64,000 nt of DNA from the NCBI GenBank assembly GCA_949987705.1, contig OX465283.1:96211813-96275812 (forward strand), written 5' to 3'. How positions within the stretch are numbered: the first letter of the stretch is position 1; every line of letters begins with the position of its first letter. This DNA is from Thereva unica (Eukaryota > Arthropoda > Insecta > Diptera > Therevidae). The position numbers and the translations under genes are program-made. Below, in pieces: positions 45,480 to 57,945 of the stretch. The notes under the pieces were generated by a model, which was not told the origin of the DNA, did no database searches, and saw only the letters and a list, made by a program, of their open reading frames with translations.

Positions 45480-48400
45480 ATATTGAGTCTACTACATTGC
45501 TTATTGTATTCTACTTATCATACCCTTTCATTTGATACCCATGATGAGGGGATTGTGAAGAAAGTGGTAAACCGGCCTCTTTAGACAGCCGCCATGGATC
45601 TAAAGATATATTTTGTATACTACATTGCTTATTGTATTCTACTTATCATACCCTTTCATTTGATACCCATGTCGAGGTGGTTGTGAAGAAAGTGGTAATT
45701 CGGCCTCTTGAGACGGCCGCCATGGATCTAAAGATATATTTGGTATACTACATTGCTTATTGTATTCTACTTATCATACCCTTTCATTTGATACCCATGT
45801 CGAGGTGGTTGTGAAGAAAGTGGTACCCCGCCCTCTTGAGACGGCCGCCATGGATCTAAAGATATATTTTGTATACTACATTGCTTAATGTATTCTACTT
45901 ATCATACCCTTTCATTTGATACCCATGTTAAGGTGGTTGTGAAGAAAGTGGTAATCCGGCCTCTTGAGACGGCCGCCATGGATCTAAAGATATATTTTGT
46001 ATACTACATTGCTTATTGTATTCTACTTATCATACCCTTTCATTTGATACCCATGTCGAGGGGATTGTGAAGAAAGAGGTAATCCGGACTCTTTAGACGG
46101 CCGCCATGGATCTAAAGATATATTTTGTATACTACATTGCTTATTGTATTCTACTTATCATACCCTTTCATTTGATACCCATGTCAAGGTGGTTGTGAAG
46201 AAAGTGGTACCCCGCCCTCTTGAGACGGCCGCCATGGATCTAAGGACATATTTTGTATACTACATTGCTTATTGTATTCTCCTTAACATACCCTTTCATT
46301 TGATACCCATGTTGAGGTGGTTGTGAAGAAAGTGGTAATCCGGCCTCTTGAGACGGCCGCCATGGATCTAAGGATATATTTTGTATACTACATTGCTTAT
46401 TGTATTCTACTTATCATATCCTTTCATTTGATACCCATGTCGAGGTGGTTGTGAAGAAAGTGGTACCCCGCCCTCTTGAGACGGCCGCCATGGATCTAAA
46501 GATATATTTTGTATACTACATTGCTTATTGTATTCTACTTATCATACCCTTTCATTTGATACCCATGTCGAGGTGGTTGTGAAGAAAGTGGTAATTCGGC
46601 CTCTTGAGACGGCCGCCATGGATCTAAAGATATATTTTGTATACTACATTGCTTATTGTATTCTACTTATCATACCCTTTCATTTGATACCCATGTCGAG
46701 GTGGTTGTGAAGAAAGTGGTACCCCGCCCTCTTGAGACGGCCGCCATGGATCTAAAGATATATTTTGTATACTACATTGCTTAATGTATTCTACTTATCA
46801 TACCCTTTCATTTGATACCCATGTTAAGGTGGTTGTGAAGAAAGTGGTAATCCGGCCTCTTGAGACGGCCGCCATGGATCTAAAGATATATTTTGTATAC
46901 TACATTGCTTATTGTATTCTACTTATCATACCCTTTCATTTGATACCCATGTCGAGGGGATTGTGAAGAAAGTGGTAATCCGGCCTCTTTAGACGGCCGC
47001 CATGGATCTAAAGATATATTTTGTATACTACATTGCTTATTGTATTCTACTTATCATACCCTTTCATTTGATATCCATGTCGAGGTGGTTGTGAAGAAAG
47101 TGGTAATTCGGCCTCTTGAGACGGCCGCCATGGATCTAAAGATATATTTTGTATACTACATTGCTTATTGTATTCTACTTATCATACCCTTTCATTTGAT
47201 ACCCATGTCAAGGTGGTTGTGAAGAAAGTGGTACCCCGCCCTCTTGAGACGGCCGCCATGGATCTAAGGACATATTTTGTATACTACATTGCTTATTGTA
47301 TTCTCCTTAACATACCCTTTCATTTGATACCCATGTTGAGGTGGTTGTGAAGAAAGTGGTAATCCGGCCTCTTGAGACGGCCGCCATGGATCTAAGGATA
47401 TATTTTGTATACTACATTGCTTATTGTATTCTACTTATCATACCCTTTCATTTGATACCCATGTCGAGGTGGTTGTGAAGAAAGTGATACCCCGCCCTCT
47501 TGAGACGGCCGCCATGGATCTAAAGATATATTTTGTATACTACATTGCTTATTGTATTCTACTTATCATACCCTTTCATTTGATACCCATGTCGAGGTGG
47601 TTGTGAAGAAAGTGGTACCCCGCCCTCTTGAGACGGCCGCCATGGATCTAAAGATATATTTTGTATACTACATTGCTTATTGTATTTTACTTATCATACC
47701 CTTTCATTTGATACCCATGTTAAGGTGGTTGTGAAGAAAGTGGTAATCTGGCCTCTTGAGACGCCTACGCTGCACCCATAAGTCAATAGTAAACAATAAA
47801 AACCATCCATTGACTTAATATTTTTCGAGATATGAATTTTACACAGATGAAATGCCTCAGAGAACATGGGTCTTGCGTCGGCCGCCATGAATCGGTATAT
47901 TGAGTCTACTACATTGCTTATTGTATTCTACTTATCATACCCTTTCATTTGATACCCATGTTGAGGGGATTGTGAAGAAAGTGGTAATCCGGCCTCTTTA
48001 GACGGCCGCCATGGATCTAAAGATATATTTTGTATACTACATTGCTTATTGTATTCTACTTATCATACCCTTTCATTTGATACCCATGTCGAGGTGGTTG
48101 TGAAGAAAGTGGTAATTCGGCCTCTTGAGACGGCCGCCATGGATCTAAAGATATATTTTGTATACTACATTGCTTATTGTATTCTACTTATCATACCCTT
48201 TCATTTGATACCCATGTCGAGGTGGTTGTGAAGAAAGTGGTACCCCGCCCTCTTGAGACGGCCGCCATGGATCTAAAGATATATTTTGTATACTACATTG
48301 CTTAATGTATTCTACTTATCATACCCTTTCATTTGATACCCATGTTAAGGTGGTTGTGAAGAAAGTGGTAATCTGGCCTCTTGAGACGGCCGCCATGGAT

Positions 48401-49425
48401 CTAAAGATATATTTTGTATACTACATTGCTTATTGTATTCTACTTATCATACCCTTTCATTTGATACCCATGTCGAGGGGATTGTGAAGAAAGTGGTAAT
48501 CCGGCCTCTTTAGACGGCCGCCATGGATCTAAAGATATATTTTGTATACTACATTGCTTATTGTATTCTACTTATCATACCCTTTCATTTATTACCCATG
48601 TCGAGGTGGTTGTGAAGAAAGTGGTAATTCGGCCTCTTGAGACGGCCGCCATGGATCTAAAGATATATTTTGTATACTACATTGCTTATTGTATTCTACT
48701 TATCATACCCTTTCATTTGATACCCATGTCGAGGTGGTTGTGAAGAAAGTGGTACCCCGCCCTCTTGAGACGGCCGCCATGGATCTAAGGACATATTTTG
48801 TATACTACATTGCTTATTGTATTCTCCTTAACATACCCTTTCATTTGATACCCATGTTGAGGTGGTTGTGAAGAAAGTGGTAATCCGGCCTCTTGAGACG
48901 GCCGCCATGGATCTAAAGATATATTTTGTATACTACATTGCTTATTGTATTCTACTTATCATACCCTTTCATTTGATACCCATGTCGAGGTGGTTGTGAA
49001 GAAAGTGGTACCCCGCCCTCTTGAGACGGCCGCCATGGATCTAAAGATATATTTTGTATACTACATTGCTTATTATATTCTACTTAACATACCCTTTCAT
49101 TTGATACCCATGTTGAGGTGGTTGTGAAGAAAGTGGTACCCCGCCCTCTTGAGACGGCCGCCATGGATCTAAAGATATATTTTGTATACTACATTGCTTA
49201 TTGCATTCTACTTATCATACCCTTTCATTTGATACCCATGTCGAGGTGGTTGTGAAGAAAGTGGTACCCCGCCCTCTTGAGACGGCCGCCATGGATCTAA
49301 AGATATATTTTGTATACTACATTGCTTATTGTATTTTACTTATGATACCCTTTCATTTGATACCCATGTCGAGGTGGTTGTGAAGAAAGTGGTACACCGC
49401 CCTCTTGAGACGGCCGCAATGGATC
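45480..49425 (+). repeat. 128-bp satellite array, left arm
   Basis: About 30 units of exactly 128 bp in most steps, containing CATGGATCTAAAGATATATT, ATACTACATTGCTTATTG, CTTTCATTTGATACCCATG and GAGACGGCCGCC. Variant types (GTACCCCGCCC, GTAATCCGGCC, GTAATTCGGCC) recur every 896 bp (7 units), for example 45,632/46,528 and 45,888/46,784, so there is higher-order structure. The array restarts at 47,762-47,920 with a copy of the element start module. Confidence 0.95.
47762..47920 (+). repeat. embedded copy of element start module
   Basis: CCTACGCTGCACCCATAAGT through GAATCGGTATATTGAGTCTA, matching 45,350-45,508 base for base as far as I compared. It lies in the middle of the satellite array, where one unit breaks at GAGACGCCTACG. 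Confidence 0.88.
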
Positions 49426-49427
49426 AT

Positions 49428-49572
49428 TTTAGTTTCAATAGCGTCATGGCCTACCTATTGTTTGACAGCTGCGTAAATTTGAAATTTTCATTAAATGTAA
49501 TGATTCAATTTAATGACAATTTTACATTTGTCAAACAATAGGTAGGCCATGAAGCTATTGAAACTAAAATGA
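49428..49572. repeat. 145-bp hairpin within the palindrome arm
   Basis: TTTTAGTTTCAATAGCGTC with GGCCTACCTATTGTTTGAC, inverted at 49,528-49,572 with one difference in the GCGTCATGG/CCATGAAGC step. Mirrored at 50,023-50,167. Its place near the element end suggests a terminal hairpin. Confidence 0.8.
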
Positions 49573-49759
49573 AGTGAAAATTCCTAAAATTACCATTTTT
49601 GTTTCGATTTTGCAGCTGTTTTTTTGGTTAAAGGTATAAAAAATAGCCTACGACCTATTCTCAGACCTACCAAATATACACAAAAAATTTCATGCAAATT
49701 GGTCAACCCGTTTCGGAGGAGTACGGTAACAAACACTGTGACACGAGATTTTTATAGAT

Positions 49760-49761
49760 AT

Positions 49762-49827
<66 letters not shown>

Positions 49828-49836
49828 ATATCTATA
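49760..49836. repeat. (TA)n centre of the palindrome
   Basis: TA repeats with GATATA and ATATCT steps at the sides; the symmetry point lies between 49,797 and 49,798. Confidence 0.95.
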
Positions 49837-52800
49837 TCTATAAAAATCTCGTGTCACAGTGTTTGTTACCGTACTCCTCCGAAACGGGTTGACCAATTTG
49901 CATGAAATTTTTTGTGTATATTTGGTAGGTCTGAGAATAGGTCGTAGGCTATTTTTTATACCTTTAACCAAAAAAACAGCTGCAAAATCGAAACAAAAAT
50001 GGTAATTTTAGGAATTTTCACTTCATTTTAGTTTCAATAGCTTCATGGCCTACCTATTGTTTGACAAATGTAAAATTGTCATTAAATTGAATCATTACAT
50101 TTAATGAAAATTTCAAATTTACGCAGCTGTCAAACAATAGGTAGGCCATGACGCTATTGAAACTAAAATGATCCATTGCGGCCGTCTCAAGAGGGCGGTG
50201 TACCACTTTCTTCACAACCACCTCGACATGGGTATCAAATGAAAGGGTATCATAAGTAAAATACAATAAGCAATGTAGTATACAAAATATATCTTTAGAT
50301 CCATGGCGGCCGTCTCAAGAGGGCGGGGTACCACTTTCTTCACAACCACCTCGACATGGGTATCAAATGAAAGGGTATGATAAGTAGAATGCAATAAGCA
50401 ATGTAGTATACAAAATATATCTTTAGATCCATGGCGGCCGTCTCAAGAGGGCGGGGTACCACTTTCTTCACAACCACCTCAACATGGGTATCAAATGAAA
50501 GGGTATGTTAAGTAGAATATAATAAGCAATGTAGTATACAAAATATATCTTTAGATCCATGGCGGCCGTCTCAAGAGGGCGGGGTACCACTTTCTTCACA
50601 ACCACCTCGACATGGGTATCAAATGAAAGGGTATGATAAGTAGAATACAATAAGCAATGTAGTATACAAAATATATCTTTAGATCCATGGCGGCCGTCTC
50701 AAGAGGCCGGATTACCACTTTCTTCACAACCACCTCAACATGGGTATCAAATGAAAGGGTATGTTAAGGAGAATACAATAAGCAATGTAGTATACAAAAT
50801 ATGTCCTTAGATCCATGGCGGCCGTCTCAAGAGGGCGGGGTACCACTTTCTTCACAACCACCTCGACATGGGTATCAAATGAAAGGGTATGATAAGTAGA
50901 ATACAATAAGCAATGTAGTATACAAAATATATCTTTAGATCCATGGCGGCCGTCTCAAGAGGCCGAATTACCACTTTCTTCACAACCACCTCGACATGGG
51001 TAATAAATGAAAGGGTATGATAAGTAGAATACAATAAGCAATGTAGTATACAAAATATATCTTTAGATCCATGGCGGCCGTCTAAAGAGGCCGGATTACC
51101 ACTTTCTTCACAATCCCCTCGACATGGGTATCAAATGAAAGGGTATGATAAGTAGAATACAATAAGCAATGTAGTATACAAAATATATCTTTAGATCCAT
51201 GGCGGCCGTCTCAAGAGGCCAGATTACCACTTTCTTCACAACCACCTTAACATGGGTATCAAATGAAAGGGTATGATAAGTAGAATACATTAAGCAATGT
51301 AGTATACAAAATATATCTTTAGATCCATGGCGGCCGTCTCAAGAGGGCGGGGTACCACTTTCTTCACAACCACCTCGACATGGGTATCAAATGAAAGGGT
51401 ATGATAAGTAGAATACAATAAGCAATGTAGTATACAAAATATATCTTTAGATCCATGGCGGCCGTCTCAAGAGGCCGAATTACCACTTTCTTCACAACCA
51501 CCTCGACATGGGTATCAAATGAAAGGGTATGATAAGTAGAATACAATAAGCAATGTAGTATACAAAATATATCTTTAGATCCATGGCGGCCGTCTAAAGA
51601 GGCCGGATTACCACTTTCTTCACAATCCCCTCAACATGGGTATCAAATGAAAGGGTATGATAAGTAGAATACAATAAGCAATGTAGTAGACTCAATATAC
51701 CGATTCATGGCGGCCGACGCAAGACCCATGTTCTCTGAGGCATTTCATCTGTGTAAAATTCATATCTCGAAAAATATTAAGTCAATGGATGGTTTTTATT
51801 GTTTACTATTGACTTATGGGTGCAGCGTAGGCGTCTCAAGAGGCCAGATTACCACTTTCTTCACAACCACCTTAACATGGGTATCAAATGAAAGGGTATG
51901 ATAAGTAAAATACAATAAGCAATGTAGTATACAAAATATATCTTTAGATCCATGGCGGCCGTCTCAAGAGGGCGGGGTACCACTTTCTTCACAACCACCT
52001 CGACATGGGTATCAAATGAAAGGGTATGATAAGTAGAATACAATAAGCAATGTAGTATACAAAATATATCTTTAGATCCATGGCGGCCGTCTCAAGAGGG
52101 CGGGGTATCACTTTCTTCACAACCACCTCGACATGGGTATCAAATGAAAGGGTATGATAAGTAGAATACAATAAGCAATGTAGTATACAAAATATATCCT
52201 TAGATCCATGGCGGCCGTCTCAAGAGGCCGGATTACCACTTTCTTCACAACCACCTCAACATGGGTATCAAATGAAAGGGTATGTTAAGGAGAATACAAT
52301 AAGCAATGTAGTATACAAAATATGTCCTTAGATCCATGGCGGCCGTCTCAAGAGGGCGGGGTACCACTTTCTTCACAACCACCTTGACATGGGTATCAAA
52401 TGAAAGGGTATGATAAGTAGAATACAATAAGCAATGTAGTATACAAAATATATCTTTAGATCCATGGCGGCCGTCTCAAGAGGCCGAATTACCACTTTCT
52501 TCACAACCACCTCGACATGGATATCAAATGAAAGGGTATGATAAGTAGAATACAATAAGCAATGTAGTATACAAAATATATCTTTAGATCCATGGCGGCC
52601 GTCTAAAGAGGCCGGATTACCACTTTCTTCACAATCCCCTCGACATGGGTATCAAATGAAAGGGTATGATAAGTAGAATACAATAAGCAATGTAGTATAC
52701 AAAATATATCTTTAGATCCATGGCGGCCGTCTCAAGAGGCCGGATTACCACTTTCTTCACAACCACCTTAACATGGGTATCAAATGAAAGGGTATGATAA

Positions 52801-54287
52801 GTAGAATACATTAAGCAATGTAGTATACAAAATATATCTTTAGATCCATGGCGGCCGTCTCAAGAGGGCGGGGTACCACTTTCTTCACAACCACCTCGAC
52901 ATGGGTATCAAATGAAAGGGTATGATAAGTAGAATACAATAAGCAATGTAGTATACAAAATATATCTTTAGATCCATGGCGGCCGTCTCAAGAGGCCGAA
53001 TTACCACTTTCTTCACAACCACCTCGACATGGGTATCAAATGAAAGGGTATGATAAGTAGAATACAATAAGCAATGTAGTATACAAAATATATCTTTAGA
53101 TCCATGGCGGCCGTCTCAAGAGGGCGGGGTACCACTTTCTTCACAACCACCTCGACATGGGTATCAAATGAAAGGATATGATAAGTAGAATACAATAAGC
53201 AATGTAGTATACAAAATATATCCTTAGATCCATGGCGGCCGTCTCAAGAGGCCGGATTACCACTTTCTTCACAACCACCTCAACATGGGTATCAAATGAA
53301 AGGGTATGTTAAGGAGAATACAATAAGCAATGTAGTATACAAAATATGTCCTTAGATCCATGGCGGCCGTCTCAAGAGGGCGGGGTACCACTTTCTTCAC
53401 AACCACCTTGACATGGGTATCAAATGAAAGGGTATGATAAGTAGAATACAATAAGCAATGTAGTATACAAAATATATCTTTAGATCCATGGCGGCCGTCT
53501 AAAGAGTCCGGATTACCTCTTTCTTCACAATCCCCTCGACATGGGTATCAAATGAAAGGGTATGATAAGTAGAATACAATAAGCAATGTAGTATACAAAA
53601 TATATCTTTAGATCCATGGCGGCCGTCTCAAGAGGCCGGATTACCACTTTCTTCACAACCACCTTAACATGGGTATCAAATGAAAGGGTATGATAAGTAG
53701 AATACATTAAGCAATGTAGTATACAAAATATATCTTTAGATCCATGGCGGCCGTCTCAAGAGGGCGGGGTACCACTTTCTTCACAACCACCTCGACATGG
53801 GTATCAAATGAAAGGGTATGATAAGTAGAATACAATAAGCAATGTAGTATACCAAATATATCTTTAGATCCATGGCGGCCGTCTCAAGAGGCCGAATTAC
53901 CACTTTCTTCACAACCACCTCGACATGGGTATCAAATGAAAGGGTATGATAAGTAGAATACAATAAGCAATGTAGTATACAAAATATATCTTTAGATCCA
54001 TGGCGGCTGTCTAAAGAGGCCGGTTTACCACTTTCTTCACAATCCCCTCATCATGGGTATCAAATGAAAGGGTATGATAAGTAGAATACAATAAGCAATG
54101 TAGTAGACTCAATATACCGATTCATGGCGGCCGACGCAAGACCCATGTTCTCTGAGGCATTTCATCTGTGTAAAATTCATATCTCGAAAAATATTAAGTC
54201 AATGGATGGTTTTTATTGTTTACTATTGACTTATGGGTGCAGCGTAGGCGCACCGGGTCCCAGCTAGTATATATATATATATATATA
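49798..54287 (-). repeat. 9-kb palindrome, right arm
   Basis: Inverted copy of the left arm. Every spot I compared, including private variants such as GACATATTTTGTATACTAC, TTTATTACCC (48,590/51,005) and GACAGCCGCC (45,580/54,010), is mirrored exactly. The only asymmetry I see is one ATAGAT unit within the central AT repeat. The arm ends in (TA)n at 54,287, next to CTCTCACC of the R1-like element leader. Confidence 0.93.
50170..54115 (-). repeat. 128-bp satellite array, right arm
   Basis: Mirror image of the left array, including the embedded start module at 51,675-51,833. Confidence 0.95.
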
Positions 54288-54514
54288 CTCTCACCTTGTA
54301 TCTACACCTTGTCGTGGTGGTGAGGCTTGTGGTTAACTAAGATAGATACACGAAATCCCAAGGTGGAAACAATCGTGCTGAGGGGATGTATGGTACTGCG
54401 TCAGTGTACCGCTAACGATGAACTGCGAATACCAGGCGACCTTCGGTTTCAATGTAGCCTTCCCGTGGTAATGCGGAGCTCTGCCATGGGTGACTGTCCT
54501 TTCTCGCGCAACAC
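54288..54514 (+). other. 5' leader of R1-like LINE copy B
   Basis: Non-coding and more GC-rich than its left side: CCTTGTCGTGGTGGTGAGG, CCTTCCCGTGGTAATGCGG. The element start is assumed to be at or near the palindrome edge, not proven. Confidence 0.5.
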
Positions 54515-56100
54515 GTGGGATTCAAAATAGAGAAACCAACAAAAACCAACGAGGTTGGAGCACATCCCAAAGCTCCAAACGCAGCTAGGGCTTTTATAGT
54601 CCAACAAAGGGCGACTCCGGAAGATGGAACTTCCATCCAAAGAAGCAGAAAGACGGTGAGAACACCACCAGCTAAGAGTGTTAAGGACCCGGAACATCCA
54701 GGTCCTGAGCAACAAAGTGCGACTCCCCAAGAAGGAAATCAAAAGAATACCATCCCAAGGAGCAGCAAGACGGCGAGGACACCGCCGACAAAGAGAACCA
54801 ACGGCCTAGAGCACCTTGGGTCAGCGAAAAATGGTGAAGTGAGGGTGACCACTCCGGCGACCACAGCGGAGTAGGTTCAATCATCCCCTTTTGATAAATT
54901 AGGGGTTATGATAAGAGACCTTAAGGAGTATGTCGACGCTAAGAAAAACGTCGAGCACGCGATAAAGGAGAAGATAAGGTTTGTTAGGTCAACCTACCTC
55001 AAAGCAAAGGAGGAAAAAATGACTCAGCAGAGGGCGAAAGAGCTGGTGGATACATCGGCCCAAACAGAAGAATTGCCGCAACATAAAGAGAGCTGTTCAT
55101 CCGGGAATGCTGGAGAGAAACGGCCACAAGAAAAGAGCAAAGAACCGCGGCCGCGCAAGCGCCGTAGAGAGCTCATTGAGGAGGTGCAGCTGCAGCAGCA
55201 CACCCCCAAGAGGAAAAAGGGAAAGACTCCCGAAGCAGTGGCCGAGCCAGCCCCGCTGCAGGCGGCACGCCCCGTAAAAAACGAGAGAAGGAACCCGGAA
55301 GGTTCCGCCTGGACGACGGGGAGCGCAAAAAAAGAAAATTGAAGAAAAGAAGGTTGAAAGAGGGAAGTAAGCTGAAACAAAAGACCAGGTCGGATGTCAT
55401 TATCATCACGACCAAAGGGGAAGCGACTTACGCGGAGATCCTTCGCAAGGTGAGGACAGATTCCTCCGTCGCAGAGGTCGGAAGTAGCGTAAAAAGGGTC
55501 AGGAGAACGCAAAAGGGCGACCTCCTGCTTGAGCTAAAGAGGGGAGATGCTAAGACCGGAGACTTAGAGCAGAAGGTAAAAGCATCGATAAGCGGGGTGG
55601 CTGAGGTGAGACCCAGCACAAATACGGTGGTGATCGAGTGGAGAGACTTAGATGAGATCACAACCAAGGAAGAGGTCTGCGAAGCACTGAGGACCCAGCT
55701 AGGTCTGACGGTCGAAGAAAAGGATGTCCTCAGGCTAAGAGAGTCGTGGGGGGGCACACAGACGGCGTTTATAAGCCTGCCTGTTGAAGCTGCGAAGAAG
55801 GCTATCGCAGCAGGTAAGATTCGAGTCGGCTGGGTTGTATGCCGAATGCGGGAGCGGGTATCGCTAAAACCGTGCTTCAAATGCATGAAGTTCGGTCACA
55901 TAGCGAAAAACTGCAGCAGCAGCCAGGATAGAGGAAGGCTGTGCAGAGGCTGCGGGAAAGAGGGTCACAAGGTAAAGGAGTGTGACCAAGCTGCAAAATG
56001 TCTAATTTGTAGGGAAATTGAGGGCAGAGATAGTGAGCACGTGACCGGAGGTAACAGATGTCCGGCGTTCAAGGAGGCGCTGAAAAACAGACGAAGATAA
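54515..56100 (+). pseudogene. R1-like ORF1 (gag-like, three zinc knuckles)
   Basis: RNA-binding ORF1. The N-terminal part (from MGFKIEKPTK) is Pro/Thr/Lys-rich with repeated TPPAKS/TPPTKR. An in-frame TAG at 54,872 precedes a second open stretch, MIRDLKEYVDAKKNVEHAI onward, with a very basic patch (RPRKRRREL). A frameshift in an A run near 55,330 moves to the last frame, 253 codons, holding a conserved core (SVKRVRRTQKGDLLLEL, VEWRDLDEI-like) and three knuckles: CFKCMKFGHIAKNC, CRGCGKEGHKVKEC and CLICREIEGRDSEHV with a later Cys. ORF2 overlaps the last 43 bp. Confidence 0.88.
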
Positions 56101-57945
56101 GGTTTATACAGATAAACCTGAACCACTGTCAAGCAACACAAGATCTGCTGGCACAGATAGTCTACGAGGAAAAAATCGACGTCGCAATCGTCTGCGAGCA
56201 GTATAGAAACCTGCACAGCGGCGTCTGGATAAACGATAGCAGCGGCACGTCAGCGATATGGACGTGTGGGAGCCGAGCCATGGAAGATACCATGAGAAGC
56301 CCAGAGAATGGCTCCACGCGGGCAAAAGTAGGCGGAATACACGTCTACAGCTGCTATGCGGCGCCAAGCCTGACACTAGACGATTACGAGTCGATGCTGG
56401 AAAGGTTAGCCGCCGACGCGAGTCGCCATCACCCGGTAATATTAGCGGGTGATTTCAATGCTTGGGCTGTCGAATGGGGCAGTCGACAAACGAATGCAAG
56501 AGGGCGCATACTTCTAGAAGTATTCTCGCGACTTAACGTGGTGTTGGTCAACACCGGAGGCGAAAACACCTTCCAAAGGGGTGGGAGATCGTCTGTAATC
56601 GACATCACTTACGTGAGCGATTCAGTGGCCAAGGACCTACAATGGCGGGTGAGCGATTTGTACACGCACAGCGACCACCAAGCCATCATCTTCGAGGTAG
56701 GCCAGGGTATAGAAAAGAGGAATCCTACGTACGGAACGGCTAGAGGATGGGCCGTAAATAAACTCGACACAGAGGTGTTCGAGGAAGTATTCCTGCATGA
56801 TGCGAGGTCGGCAGGAGGTGCCAGGGAAGGGGCAGAGCGAATCGAAGATTCAGTAAAACAGGCATGTGATGCATCCCTGCCTCGGCGCGCCGGCAATCGG
56901 CAACACCCACCAAACTTCTGGTGGAACGCCGAGATCAACAAATGCCGAAGGGCCTGCCTGAAAGCGAGAAGGAGAACTCAAAGAAATCGGAACCGTCCTG
57001 ATTTCGATGAACTCCTTCAGAGATATAAGGAGCGAGGAGAATGCTGAACAAGGCCATCGCTAGAAGTAAATCCGAGCACTTTAAAAGATTGTGCAGAGAA
57101 GCAGACTCGGACCCCTGGGGTGGAGCCTATAAAATGGTAAGGGCAAACGCTCTCCGCCGATCACCTGCCCCGCGCTGCTCCAGAGCATTGTGTACGTCCT
57201 GTTTCCACAGAACGTACGCGCCGCCGAACTACCCACCCTTCAGGTGGACCCAGAAGAGGTACCTGCGGTGACCGCAGATGAGATTCTGGAGGCTGCAAAA
57301 AAGGTAGCCATCAATAAGGCCCCTGGCATGGATGGCATACCAAATAAAGCGGCGAAGCTAGCAGCTTCAATAGCGCCAGACAGGTTCGCTGAAGTCTTCA
57401 CAGCGTGCCTGAGAGAGGGGATCTTCCCGGAGCGATGGAAACAGCAGAAACTCGTGCTCCTACCGAAGCCGAACAAGCCTTTAGGGGACCCATCGTCCTA
57501 CAGACCGATATGCCTCCTTAGTTGCATAGGCAAACTTTTCGAGCGGGCGATCTGTAACAGGATTCTCCCTAGCGTCGAAAGGGCAGGCGGCCTGTCGGAC
57601 AAGCAATTCGGCTTCAGAAAGGCAAGGACGACTACTGATGCAATCAATATGGTGGTGGGCATAGCAAAAGCCGCCATAGAGAAAAACCACTGCGGCGCAC
57701 TGATAACCCTCGACGTAAAAAATGCTTTCAACTCAGCGAGGTGGAGCAAAATAGTTGAGGCGTTAATCAAGCTAGGCACACCTAGGTACCTAGTGCGTGT
57801 AGTGGCCGACTACCTGCAGGGTAGGTCGCTTCATTGTGATTCGGATGATGGTCCTAAAGTATTCGGGACAACATGCGGTGTCCCGCAAGGTTCCGTCCTG
57901 GGCCCTCTCCTATGGATCGCAATGTACAATGATGTGTTGGGGCTT
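56058..57945 (+). pseudogene. R1-like ORF2, endonuclease and first half of RT
   Basis: Endonuclease from KIRFIQINLNHCQ with IVCEQYR, ILAGDFNAWAVEWGS and HSDHQAII; all the expected catalytic residues are present except that the glutamate motif reads CEQY. Frameshifts near 57,040 and 57,160 separate it from the RT, which is open from about 57,190: INKAPGMDGIP, YRPICLLSC, FGFRKARTTTDAIN, LDVKNAFNSARW with the first catalytic Asp, and CGVPQGSVLGPLLW. It stops at NDVLGL where another LINE inserts, just short of the FADD motif. Confidence 0.9.

Larger units (their letters stand above)
45308..49797 (+). repeat. 9-kb palindrome, left arm
   Basis: Mirror of 49,798-54,287; paired positions add to 99,595. 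In order: (TA)n, CTAGCTGGGACCCGGTGCGC, a 110-bp unique start module, a 128-bp satellite array, a 145-bp nested inverted repeat (49,428-49,572) and a 180-bp unique end running GGAGTACGGTAACAAACACT to GATTTTTATAGATATAG. This looks like one complete non-autonomous element with a defined start and end. The 60-codon frames that recur every 128 bp are a by-product of the repeat. Confidence 0.93.

Noticed and set aside
45632..49541. Repeated 60-codon frames starting MYSTYH or MHSTYH in both palindrome arms
   Set aside because: The unit is 128 bp, not a multiple of three, so each frame spans about 1.4 units and stops; a pattern produced by the repeat, not a protein family.
49690..49971. 93-codon mirrored frames across the palindrome centre rich in Tyr and Ile
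   Set aside because: They are translations of the (TA)n centre and its flanks; both strands give the same product because the site is palindromic.
55024..55886. Minus-strand frames of 152 and 162 codons opposite R1-like ORF1
   Set aside because: Ser/Leu/Phe-rich complement of the Lys/Arg-rich ORF1; shadow frames.
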